A DNA stretch of 6,054 nucleotides, taken from the NCBI GenBank assembly GCA_019244985.1, contig JAFASB010000185.1, positions 1 through 6,054 on the forward strand, in the 5' to 3' direction. Under the pieces are notes generated by a model, which saw only the letters and a program-made list of their open reading frames with translations, ran no database searches and had not been told where the DNA came from. The position numbers and the translations under genes are program-made. Each line of letters starts with the position of its first letter. The stretch's first letter is position 1. The stretch comes from Acidimicrobiia bacterium. GTDB taxonomy: Bacteria; Actinomycetota; Acidimicrobiia; Acidimicrobiales; AC-14. This document shows, piece after piece, positions 1 to 6,054 of this stretch.

Positions 1-1
1 G

Positions 2-196
2 TCGCCGGTACCGAAACCGGTGCCGACGATGGTCCCCGTTGTCGCCGACTTCACTCCTGCGCAGGCACTGGGCGCAGTGGTAGGCACGGGGAGGAGGCGC
101 ACGCTCGTATGGTCGTCTCAACATGTCGCGATTGAGGCGAAACGGCATCATCGTTCGCACGAGGTCAGGAAGCAGCGAAGGGGGACGCGGCAATGA
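2..196 (+). CDS. 3' end of an upstream hypothetical protein with a basic C-terminal tail (partial)
   Basis: This reading frame is open from the left edge of the window and ends at TGA 194-196, giving the last 64 residues of a protein that starts outside. Three things support it: mostly G/C third codon positions, a 4-base ATGA overlap with the next gene, and the same arrangement at the next junction. The other two + frames hit stops within this stretch (TAG near 82, TGA 133-135). The visible part starts proline/valine-rich (PVPTMVPVVADFTPAQALG). It then becomes very basic: the last 19 residues (AKRHHRSHEVRKQRRGTRQ) carry eight Lys/Arg and three His. Such a tail could bind nucleic acid or an acidic surface, or may simply be disordered. 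I do not recognise the family. Because the gene is cut by the window edge, no domain or function can be assigned; only its operon membership is well supported. Confidence 0.7.
   Translation, partial: SPVPKPVPTMVPVVADFTPAQALGAVVGTGRRRTLVWSSQHVAIEAKRHHRSHEVRKQRRGTRQ
178..185 (+). promoter_or_regulatory. Ribosome binding site of the giant gene
   Basis: The purine run AAGGGGGA lies 7-8 bases before the ATG at 193 and is a fair match to a Shine-Dalgarno sequence. It sits inside the last codons of the upstream gene, so ribosomes finishing that gene would terminate right at the next start codon. The start is also fixed by exclusion: in this frame the preceding stop is TGA 133-135, and no ATG, GTG or TTG codon lies between that stop and position 193. 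Confidence 0.6.
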
Positions 197-3100
197 CCGA
201 GAGTTTGCAGGAGGCGCTCGTCTCGGCCGGAGGCCCGGTACTGGCCGGCCTGGTCGGGATGGCGGCCAGGGCAATCAACGTCCCGACCCCTGTTCCTCCG
301 CTGCCGGCGACGGTCACCGCCAGCGCACCGCCGGGCGGGCCGCTTGCCGGCGACGTCGCGCTCACCATCTCGGCGGGTGGCTCGGACGTATCCATCGCGC
401 TCGACACAGCATCCCTCGAGGTTCCCTCACCGCTGGGCGCGACGTGGGAGGGCCTGGCGTCTTCTGCCCCGGCGCACCTGTCCGGGGCACCGGGCACCGT
501 GTTGTCATTCGCCCCCGGAACCTCCGCCTGGACCCTCAGCAACGAGGCACAGCTTCATCTTGACTCGCCTGCATTGCTCGTCTCCTGCGGCGGCACGACC
601 GGGGCGACGCTGCGGATCGCGCCCACAAGCCTGTCCCTGGGGGTCGATGCCGATGGCCCGACCATTGCCATAGCAGGCACGGTCGAGCTTCGAAATGTGC
701 CTGGCCTCACCAACGCCACGGGCCAACTTGCGTTGTCGTGGTCATCTCGTGGCTGGTCCGGCTCGGCGGTCGGAAACTCGAGCGAGATCCGATGGTCCCT
801 CGGTTGGTCGGGCCACGACGTGGTGCCGGCGTCGGTCGACGTCTCCGTTCCGTTGCACCTCACGTTGCCGGCCGCGCTGCCCTTTGCCGTCGCCGTTGGC
901 GACGGCGCGCGGATGCGGGTGACCGGCGCGAGGACCGCAACTGGTCTCGACGTCCGCGTGCAGGTCGAGTCGAACGAGGCCGGTGTGGTCTCCTCCGATG
1001 ACGCCGCCGCCGCCGCGGCGGTGGTCTTCGGCACCGCATGCGCGGCAAACCAGAACGCCGCCACTGCCAAGGGGGGCGCCGCGCTCGGTGGCATCGCTGC
1101 CACAGCCGCTGCTTTGATCTCTGGGCCCGGCACGCCCATCAGCCATGCCACCGGACAAGCCGTGGTCTCTCGGGCAATGGTTGATCTCCAAGACCCAGGC
1201 TCGGTCACCGTCGACTACGAGGCATCGCTGTCGGCCACGATCGGCGCCGGACTCATCTCTGTGGCCACTTCGACGCCGCTCCACGTCGGCGTGCGTGGCG
1301 CACGGTTCCGAACAGACGACCTGTCACTCGACCTTCGCGCCGCCCAGCTCGATCTCACCGACAACGGCACATGGACGGTGACGTCACCCGCAGGCGTACT
1401 CGACGTCGCGGCTGTGCGCTCCGGGTTCGGGTCGTCCTGGTTCGAGCTTGACCTCCGGTTCGGGCTTGACCTCGGGCCGATCCGCGTCGACGGCGCAACG
1501 CTCCGGGTGGATCTGTCCTCGGGTGCTCCGTCCCTGCGGGGCTTCGGGGTGTCGATCGACGTCCCCGGACTCGTGCATGGCAGTGGCGCATTCTCCATCA
1601 GCGGCGGCGCCTTCACGGCGTCGGCGTCGCTGGTCGTCGATCCACTGCAACTCACCGCGAGCGCAGGACTGCTGCTCGATCCATCCCAGGGCTTCGTATC
1701 GACCGTCGTCGCCGCGGACGTTGGACTGCCGGTGCCCCTACCCCTGGCCAACAGCGGCTTCGGGCTCATGGAGGTGAACGGCGTGGTGGGGATCCGGCGA
1801 AGGCCGGTGCTCGGCGGCTCCAGCCTGAATGACGAACTGCACTGGAATCCGCTGGACCCCGCGTCAACTGCACCCGACGCCGCCGGTCAGCTGTTCGGCG
1901 CCGGCATCACCGTCGGCACGCTTCCTGATCTGGGCACGGTGCTGCGCGCCACGGGAAACGTCATCGTGGCCGCTCCCGACCTCGCCGTCCGAGCCGCGCT
2001 CGACGCCACGGTGCTGCGTGTTGGTCTTCCGCACCTACAAGGCGTTCTCACCATCGACAGGACCGGAGTGTTTGTCGGTGTCGAGGGTCAGGTCACATTC
2101 CCGGAGAGCGGGTTCACGTTGCTGCAGGCGCGGCTCCCGGTGGAAGCGTGGTTTCCCGTCGGCTCGAACGGCTGGCACGTCTATCTCGGGACTGACGGCG
2201 AAGCGGGGAGAACCTCGCCGGGCCCGGTCTCCTTTACCGTCCTTCCCGACCTGTTCGGCGTGCGGTGCGAGGCGTTCCTGATGGTGGCAGGCGATGGGCT
2301 CACCAACGTGCTGGGCAGGCTGCCGGACCTTCCCGGATTCGCGATCGCAACCGGCTTTCGCTTCTCGACGACATACGGACCCGCGCCACTCGTGTACGCC
2401 GACATCGCAGTCGAGGCAGCCGTGGGCGTTGGCACCGCGCCGTTGGTCGTGGCCGGAAGCGGCCACGCCGGGGGCTCGCTTCACCTCGGCCCGTTCTCGC
2501 TCGGTTTCGATGTCGACGTCGATCTGCAGGTCGGCCCGGGCGCTGACCGATGGGCCCACCTCGAGGCGTGCGGGTCCATCGACCTGTTCTTCACCGACAT
2601 CTCCGGTTGCGTGCACATCGACCTTGGGCAACGCACCGTCCCGACGCCCGACCCACCTGGGGGACCGTTGTCGTTTGCCCGCGGCGCAGATCCCTGGGGA
2701 CGCTCGGGAACCTCTGACCTCACCCTGAACCAAGACCCGGCCCAGGCGCCCACCGTCTGGCCCGACGCCACGATCGTGCTCGGATTTAGTCCGGCACCCA
2801 CGCCGCAGCTCGCGACGTCGACATTCGCCGGACTCAGTTGTGATGCGCCCGACGGTGTGGGGGGCTGCGTCGGTGCCTACGAGACCCATCACACCCTCAC
2901 TGGCCTCGACCTAAACCGGATATCAGGGACGACGAAGACGCCAGCCGGCGCGAATTTGCCTGCCCGCTGGCAGACGGCGGTGTCGACTTCCTCCGCCCAA
3001 GGGGCCGCTCGAATTCTCTCGTTGCTCACCACGAACCCCGCGCAATGGGCCACCGGCCTGCCCGACGGCGGCGCAGGAAGCCCCGTCGACCCGGTCCAGC

Positions 3101-4941
3101 GACCTCGCAACGACTGCCACGGCCTGTGGCGACCCGACCCCGGCTGGGCGCTCGGTGCAGACGCCGAGTGGCTGGGCCCCGCCCTGCACCACATTCCGCC
3201 GGACCACCCGGCCGGCGGGCCGCTCGCCTCGGTCATCGAGGCCAGAGTTTCGACGACGGTGCAATGGGGCGGACAAGACGTTCCCGTTGATCCCCTGTGG
3301 GTGCAGTCACTCCCGCCCGCGAGCCTCCCGAGTCCCGGTGACGTCGAACGCCAGGGAGCCGTCGCGTTGCCGACGGGCGAGCAAGCACCGGGATGGCTCC
3401 GCTTGCCTGCACTCGAACTCATAGGAAAGGAACCGATCGTCGCGGCCCGCACCGTCATCGGGTTGTCCGACGCGCTCGTGCCTGCGTCATCACCGGGTGA
3501 TCTGGCACCGACCCTCATCGTGATCACCGCACCCGGCGTAGGACCCGGCCTCGTCGCCGCGACGCCGGGTTGGACGGCGCAGCCTGTCCCGGGCCCCGCG
3601 GGGCTCGAGGTGACTGCGCTCACCTGGACCGGCGGACCCATCGACCAGATCGTGCTCGATCACCCCATCGCTCGTGGGCAAGACGCACCCACGATCGGGG
3701 TGGTCGCCATTGGCGGCTGCACGAAGGCCGCGGCCGACGCCGCCGTAGCTGCGAATACCGCCGGCCGGGCCGCCGACCAGGCAGCCGGCGTGACGCCGAC
3801 GACCGCGAGCACGGTGCTGGCGCCAGGCACGCTGCACGAGTTGGACATCGCGTGGGAGGCCTACGCCGACCGCAAGGGCGTCAAGAGCGCCACGTCGTCA
3901 GGTGAGCAGCATGCCTGGTACTTCCGCACAGCCGCGCACGCCGACTCTGAGCCTGCCTTTGACCACCTGCGGACTGCGGTCGACGTATTCCATCCGGCCA
4001 TGCTGGTTCGCTACCTGGTCGCCTATGACCCGGACGGCGACCAACTGTGGTTCGTTGACGACCCGGTATCGGTGACCTTTGCAACGACCACCACGGTCGC
4101 CGTCGCCGCTGCCTACGGCTACGAGCTGCGTCTCGAGGTGCGACGGACCGACCCCGCGCCCGGATCGCACCCAGGGCCCGTCACTGCGACTCCGCAGTGG
4201 CAGCGGACAGCGCGTCTAGATCTGCTGACGCCGCTCGAACGTCGTGGGCGCGCCGTGCTGGGTGACGGATGCGGTTGGCCTTCCGGCGCCATCACCGGCA
4301 CCGCACAAGTTGGCTTCGACACGTCGGCCGCGTACGACTTAAGCGTTGTCTGCGCGCCCTCGGGCGCGGTTCCCGCTCCCGACCATCGTATTGCGACGTC
4401 TCTGCCGCCGGTTGCCTTCCGTACGAGCCGCTGGCCGTCGCCTGCGTCGCAGTTCGAGGCCCTCGGATTCGGTGCAAACGCGAGTCTCCTCCACGCGCTC
4501 CTGCCCGCAGGGGCGGCGCCCCCGGCAGCCCCAACGGCCAGTGACGCCGCGCTCGAGGCAGCTTTGGCCGCGGTCGGACTGTCACTGCCACCGCTCACGA
4601 CACCGGCGCGCACAACGTTGCTCTGGAGCGCGGGGTCGCCCTCCGCGGTCGCGGGGGTCCTAGTCGAGTCTGACGAGGCGCTGGAGCGGGGCGCCCGCGT
4701 CGGCGCCCTGCAACTCGAGCATCCATCCGGGCCGGTAACGCCGACGTTCGACCGCTCTCGCACTACCGCCTTGTTCTGGCCGTCCGCACCCTTCCCGTCA
4801 GACGTCCTGACCCTGCGGTGGGGCGAACACCAGAGCGACCCGACGCAGCCGACCAGTCCGTGGACGAGTGCGGGGGCGGCGACACTCACCGTCGCGCCGA
4901 GCCCGGCGATCGATGCCCTCGCACTGGAGGTAACGGCGTGA
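193..4941 (+). CDS. Giant beta-rich protein with a divergent DUF6603-like core and C-terminal beta-sandwich modules
   Basis: A complete gene of 1582 codons; no enzyme motif or defined function is recognised. Residues 1-30 contain a weakly hydrophobic stretch but no basic n-region or cleavage site, so there is no evident Sec signal. Residues 35-260 are short alternating beta strands separated by Gly/Asp/Ser turns. Residues 270-310 are Ala-rich and probably helical. Residues 330-812 are again long amphipathic strands. Their order resembles, from memory, DUF6603 proteins: a PLQLTASAGLLLDP strand (484-497), a SGFGLMEVNGVVGIRRR segment (521-537), then strands ending in LFFTDISGCVHIDLG (798-812). 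After a Pro-rich linker comes WPDATIVLGFSPAP (856-869). Residues 1165-1320 form an Ala-rich insert plus a YFRT-containing sandwich, and 1370-1582 form a C-terminal module with PPVAFRTSRWPSP (1405-1417). There are eleven cysteines. The gene overlaps both neighbours by four bases. The reading frame is certain; the family link is an inference, and a structural or surface role is a guess. Confidence 0.93.
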   Translation: MTESLQEALVSAGGPVLAGLVGMAARAINVPTPVPPLPATVTASAPPGGPLAGDVALTISAGGSDVSIALDTASLEVPSPLGATWEGLASSAPAHLSGAPGTVLSFAPGTSAWTLSNEAQLHLDSPALLVSCGGTTGATLRIAPTSLSLGVDADGPTIAIAGTVELRNVPGLTNATGQLALSWSSRGWSGSAVGNSSEIRWSLGWSGHDVVPASVDVSVPLHLTLPAALPFAVAVGDGARMRVTGARTATGLDVRVQVESNEAGVVSSDDAAAAAAVVFGTACAANQNAATAKGGAALGGIAATAAALISGPGTPISHATGQAVVSRAMVDLQDPGSVTVDYEASLSATIGAGLISVATSTPLHVGVRGARFRTDDLSLDLRAAQLDLTDNGTWTVTSPAGVLDVAAVRSGFGSSWFELDLRFGLDLGPIRVDGATLRVDLSSGAPSLRGFGVSIDVPGLVHGSGAFSISGGAFTASASLVVDPLQLTASAGLLLDPSQGFVSTVVAADVGLPVPLPLANSGFGLMEVNGVVGIRRRPVLGGSSLNDELHWNPLDPASTAPDAAGQLFGAGITVGTLPDLGTVLRATGNVIVAAPDLAVRAALDATVLRVGLPHLQGVLTIDRTGVFVGVEGQVTFPESGFTLLQARLPVEAWFPVGSNGWHVYLGTDGEAGRTSPGPVSFTVLPDLFGVRCEAFLMVAGDGLTNVLGRLPDLPGFAIATGFRFSTTYGPAPLVYADIAVEAAVGVGTAPLVVAGSGHAGGSLHLGPFSLGFDVDVDLQVGPGADRWAHLEACGSIDLFFTDISGCVHIDLGQRTVPTPDPPGGPLSFARGADPWGRSGTSDLTLNQDPAQAPTVWPDATIVLGFSPAPTPQLATSTFAGLSCDAPDGVGGCVGAYETHHTLTGLDLNRISGTTKTPAGANLPARWQTAVSTSSAQGAARILSLLTTNPAQWATGLPDGGAGSPVDPVQRPRNDCHGLWRPDPGWALGADAEWLGPALHHIPPDHPAGGPLASVIEARVSTTVQWGGQDVPVDPLWVQSLPPASLPSPGDVERQGAVALPTGEQAPGWLRLPALELIGKEPIVAARTVIGLSDALVPASSPGDLAPTLIVITAPGVGPGLVAATPGWTAQPVPGPAGLEVTALTWTGGPIDQIVLDHPIARGQDAPTIGVVAIGGCTKAAADAAVAANTAGRAADQAAGVTPTTASTVLAPGTLHELDIAWEAYADRKGVKSATSSGEQHAWYFRTAAHADSEPAFDHLRTAVDVFHPAMLVRYLVAYDPDGDQLWFVDDPVSVTFATTTTVAVAAAYGYELRLEVRRTDPAPGSHPGPVTATPQWQRTARLDLLTPLERRGRAVLGDGCGWPSGAITGTAQVGFDTSAAYDLSVVCAPSGAVPAPDHRIATSLPPVAFRTSRWPSPASQFEALGFGANASLLHALLPAGAAPPAAPTASDAALEAALAAVGLSLPPLTTPARTTLLWSAGSPSAVAGVLVESDEALERGARVGALQLEHPSGPVTPTFDRSRTTALFWPSAPFPSDVLTLRWGEHQSDPTQPTSPWTSAGAATLTVAPSPAIDALALEVTA
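1000..1122 (+). other. Ala-rich, probably helical insert in the giant protein
   Basis: Residues 270-310 begin with Asp followed by six alanines (GCC four times, then GCG twice, 1003-1020) and continue as an Ala/Gly/Thr-rich segment (AAVVFGTACAANQNAATAKG, then GGAALGGIAATAAALIS). The flanking regions look like beta strands, so this is a compositional break. It could be a helical hairpin packing on the beta sheet, a flexible hinge, or a weak membrane-interacting segment. It is less hydrophobic than a standard transmembrane helix. Confidence 0.5.
1441..1476 (+). repeat. Tandem 18-bp near-repeat inside the giant gene
   Basis: Two adjacent 18-base units, 1441-1458 and 1459-1476, differ at two positions only. 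They encode FELDLR and FGLDLG (residues 417-428), giving alternating hydrophobic residues typical of one long beta strand. A local duplication is the simplest explanation, although selection for a repeating strand pattern could produce the same thing. Confidence 0.6.
1480..2628 (+). other. DUF6603-like core region of the giant protein (residues about 430-812)
   Basis: This sub-region carries the best family resemblance in the window, judged by recall of the strand order and not by a search. In order it has a GSGAFSISGGAFTASASL strand pair (463-480) and a PLQLTASAGLLLD strand (484-496). The hydrophobic VSTVVAADVGLPVPLPL (502-518) leads into GFGLMEVNGVVGIRRR (522-537). Further strands are GVLTIDRTGVFVGVEGQVTF (617-636) and FGVRCEAFLMVAGDGL (688-703). 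The region closes with LEACGSIDLFFTDISG (790-805). The segment just after the VNGVVGIRR motif (538-590) seems divergent compared with typical members as I remember them. DUF6603 has no established molecular function that I can state. Confidence 0.5.
3685..4152 (+). other. Ala-rich insert followed by a YFRT beta-sandwich module (residues about 1165-1320)
   Basis: A strand ending in VVAIGGC (1170-1176) runs directly into an Ala-rich, likely helical stretch (1177-1200, TKAAADAAVAANTAGRAADQ and onward). A strand ELDIAWEAYAD (1216-1226) and the motif HAWYFRTA (1240-1247) follow. Next come LVRYLVAYDPDGDQLWFVDD (1271-1290) and YGYELRLEVRRTD (1308-1320). The strand order with Pro/Gly/Asp turns suggests an immunoglobulin- or fibronectin-type fold. 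A similar order (Cys-Gly motif, helical insert, sandwich with an FRT or FQT strand) is familiar to me from other very large uncharacterised bacterial proteins, but I cannot name the family with certainty. Confidence 0.4.
4926..4930 (+). promoter_or_regulatory. Ribosome binding site that fixes the GTG start of the third gene
   Basis: GGAGG is a perfect Shine-Dalgarno core, seven bases before the GTG at 4938. It lies within the last codons of the giant gene. Together with the GTGA stop/start overlap it supports a non-ATG start here; the first in-frame ATG (5280) is 114 codons further on and lacks a comparable site. Confidence 0.75.
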
Positions 4942-6054
4942 CCGTCCCCTGGAGCCATCCGTTACTGCTTCGTGGCGAAGCCGCAGTCGTCGACAATGCC
5001 ACCGAGGCTGACGCCCGACCGTGGATCGGACCCGGCGTCCATCTGCGCGTCAGGTGCCATCCCGCCTTGGGCCTTCCTCTGTGTCCCTTCACCGTCTTCG
5101 ACGGCGGGCGCGCCGGGCCGGTTGGACAGCCCCAGCCTGTGGACGGGGTCGTCCCGCTGCCGGGCGCGAGCGTGGTCGCGGCTGAACTCGCCGCTCCTGA
5201 CAAGGCCATCGCGGCCCTGGATGCAGGCCGCATCGCATCCGAACGTCGCAGTCCGCCGTTCGTCGTCTCGACGGTCGGCATGAGTGCGGTGCAGGCCTTC
5301 AGCGGCCCCGTCCGCTTCTACTCGTGGCAGCCAAGCCCCGCCGGACCTGCCAGCACTGCGGTGCTCGACGCGTTCGGGCCGCCATTCCCGATTGGACCGT
5401 GGTGGTCGGGCCCACCGGCGGGGCACAAGGATCCTCCCCAACGCGTCCAAGCCGGCCAACTTCGAGTTCCACCCTACGACGACACGGGGATCAACCCGGT
5501 TGAGCTGGCGTCGACGCAGTTTTCGATGGTTGCGGGCGACGTGCAGGCCATCTGGGCGACGCCGGTCGGTCCCGGGGGTGCCCCCGTGCAACAGCGCGTG
5601 ACCAAGGCGATGCCGTCCACAACTGGCGCCCACGACGCGACAGCGGACCTCGACGCGTCCTCGTTGATCTGGGCGTCGTCCTTGGAGGCGCCGGCCAGCC
5701 GGTGGTGGGGATTCGCGACGACGCTCGATCCCGGTGTCGTGAACGCCCCCTACGGCGACGGCGTGCAGTGTGTCATCGTCGCTGCGCTGTGGGCGGTACC
5801 AGCACTGCCTCCACCCGCGCCGAACCAACCTGACCTTGGCGCCCTCGTGGCAGCGGCAGCGAGAGACCCGTTCGCGAGCTCGATCGAGGCCGCGCTTGCT
5901 GTACAGCATGCCGGGTTGAGCACCGTCATTCCGCCACTTAGGGCCGCAGGACTGCAGGTTGTGCCGCTGTGGACGGTTGTCGCCACGACGCCGATCCCAT
6001 CCTCCGCGCCATCGACCGCGCCGACGAGTTACACGACAACCTGGGCGCAGGACG
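4938..6054 (+). CDS. Hypothetical protein, 5' part, GTG start, runs off the window
   Basis: From GTG 4938 the frame is open for 372 codons to the window edge, with strongly GC-rich third positions. The start is supported by the GGAGG site and the 4-base overlap with the preceding stop. The product begins MTVPWSHPLLLRGEAAV, with no signal peptide. Residues 29-55 read as a compact strand-rich motif (WIGPGVHLRVRCHPALGLPL, then CPFTVFD). I loosely recall a G-(I/V)-H-L-R-W...P-x-LGFP pattern at the start of other large uncharacterised proteins, so this may be a divergent copy. Residues 75-105 are Ala-rich and probably helical. Residues 120-290 are strand-like and Trp-rich, including VRFYSWQPSP (125-134), GPWWSGPPAG (153-162), SRWWGFATTLDPG (254-266) and VIVAALWAVPALPPPAP (279-295). 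Residues 300-340 look helical, followed by another strand and a Ser/Thr/Pro-rich stretch. No catalytic motif is visible. It is probably a partner of the giant protein, being cotranscribed and translationally coupled. Confidence 0.82.
   Translation, partial: MTVPWSHPLLLRGEAAVVDNATEADARPWIGPGVHLRVRCHPALGLPLCPFTVFDGGRAGPVGQPQPVDGVVPLPGASVVAAELAAPDKAIAALDAGRIASERRSPPFVVSTVGMSAVQAFSGPVRFYSWQPSPAGPASTAVLDAFGPPFPIGPWWSGPPAGHKDPPQRVQAGQLRVPPYDDTGINPVELASTQFSMVAGDVQAIWATPVGPGGAPVQQRVTKAMPSTTGAHDATADLDASSLIWASSLEAPASRWWGFATTLDPGVVNAPYGDGVQCVIVAALWAVPALPPPAPNQPDLGALVAAAARDPFASSIEAALAVQHAGLSTVIPPLRAAGLQVVPLWTVVATTPIPSSAPSTAPTSYTTTWAQD

Noticed and set aside
5..20. Short inverted repeat CCGGT/ACCGG at the left edge, considered as an operator
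   Set aside because: The arms are only five bases long and it lies within the coding region of the upstream gene with no promoter nearby.
88..135. GGGGAGGAGG followed 11 bases later by ATG 109 and an eight-codon frame, looking like a leader peptide
   Set aside because: The purine run encodes Gly-Arg-Arg-Arg in the upstream gene, the spacing is long, and a leader peptide inside a coding sequence is not otherwise supported.
123..563. A 146-codon + strand frame starting in the upstream gene and overlapping the start of the giant gene
   Set aside because: Its translation is Arg/Gly-rich low complexity, it has no clear ribosome binding site, and it conflicts with two better-supported frames.
4353..4368. 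7-bp perfect inverted repeat CGCGCCC/GGGCGCG, a possible terminator
   Set aside because: The two-base spacer cannot form a proper hairpin loop, no T-run follows, and it lies in the middle of the giant gene. Such short repeats are common at this GC content.
4119..4958. A 279-codon open frame on the - strand inside the giant gene, and similar antisense frames at 555-1208, 2035-2892 and 2889-3641
   Set aside because: All lie fully within the uninterrupted giant gene and have low-complexity, Arg/Pro/Ser-rich translations typical of GC-driven shadows.
5573..5586. Inverted repeat CGGGGG/CCCCCG with a two-base spacer
   Set aside because: It is inside the third gene's coding sequence, has too short a loop and no T-tract, so it is most likely chance.
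4962..5909. A 315-codon open frame on the - strand antisense to the third gene
   Set aside because: It is Arg-, Gly- and Cys-rich, resembles no protein, and mirrors a + strand frame that has good codon bias, a ribosome binding site and a coupled start. Long antisense frames are expected in high-GC DNA.

Overview
The window is high-GC bacterial DNA, coded entirely on the + strand. GC-rich third codon positions, a GTG start and tightly overlapping genes suggest an actinomycete-like organism, but a high-GC proteobacterium or a metagenomic lineage cannot be excluded. There is no rRNA, tRNA, CRISPR array, insertion sequence or recognisable metabolic gene, and no intergenic gap longer than a few bases.

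Layout: (1) positions 1-196 hold the 3' end of an upstream gene, whose product ends in a very basic tail. (2) Positions 193-4941 hold one giant gene of 1582 codons. Its product is rich in Gly, Ala, Val, Leu and Ser and looks strongly beta-stranded. From memory of the family, not from a search, its middle part (about residues 430-812) resembles the core of DUF6603 proteins. A linker follows, then an Ala-rich helical insert, a beta-sandwich-like module containing a YFRT strand, and a C-terminal module with a second FRT motif. (3) Positions 4938-6054 hold the 5' part of a third gene (372 codons visible). It starts at GTG and runs off the window.

The three genes are joined by two four-base stop/start overlaps, ATGA at 193-196 and GTGA at 4938-4941, each preceded by a purine-rich ribosome binding site. 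They are therefore very probably one translationally coupled transcript making proteins in related amounts. No promoter or terminator is visible, so the operon extends beyond both ends.

The biochemical role is unknown. Neither complete N-terminus has a classical Sec signal peptide or a convincing membrane anchor, and no catalytic motif was seen. A structural or surface/particle-associated set of large beta-rich proteins is a reasonable guess. The genes outside the window would be the best guide.
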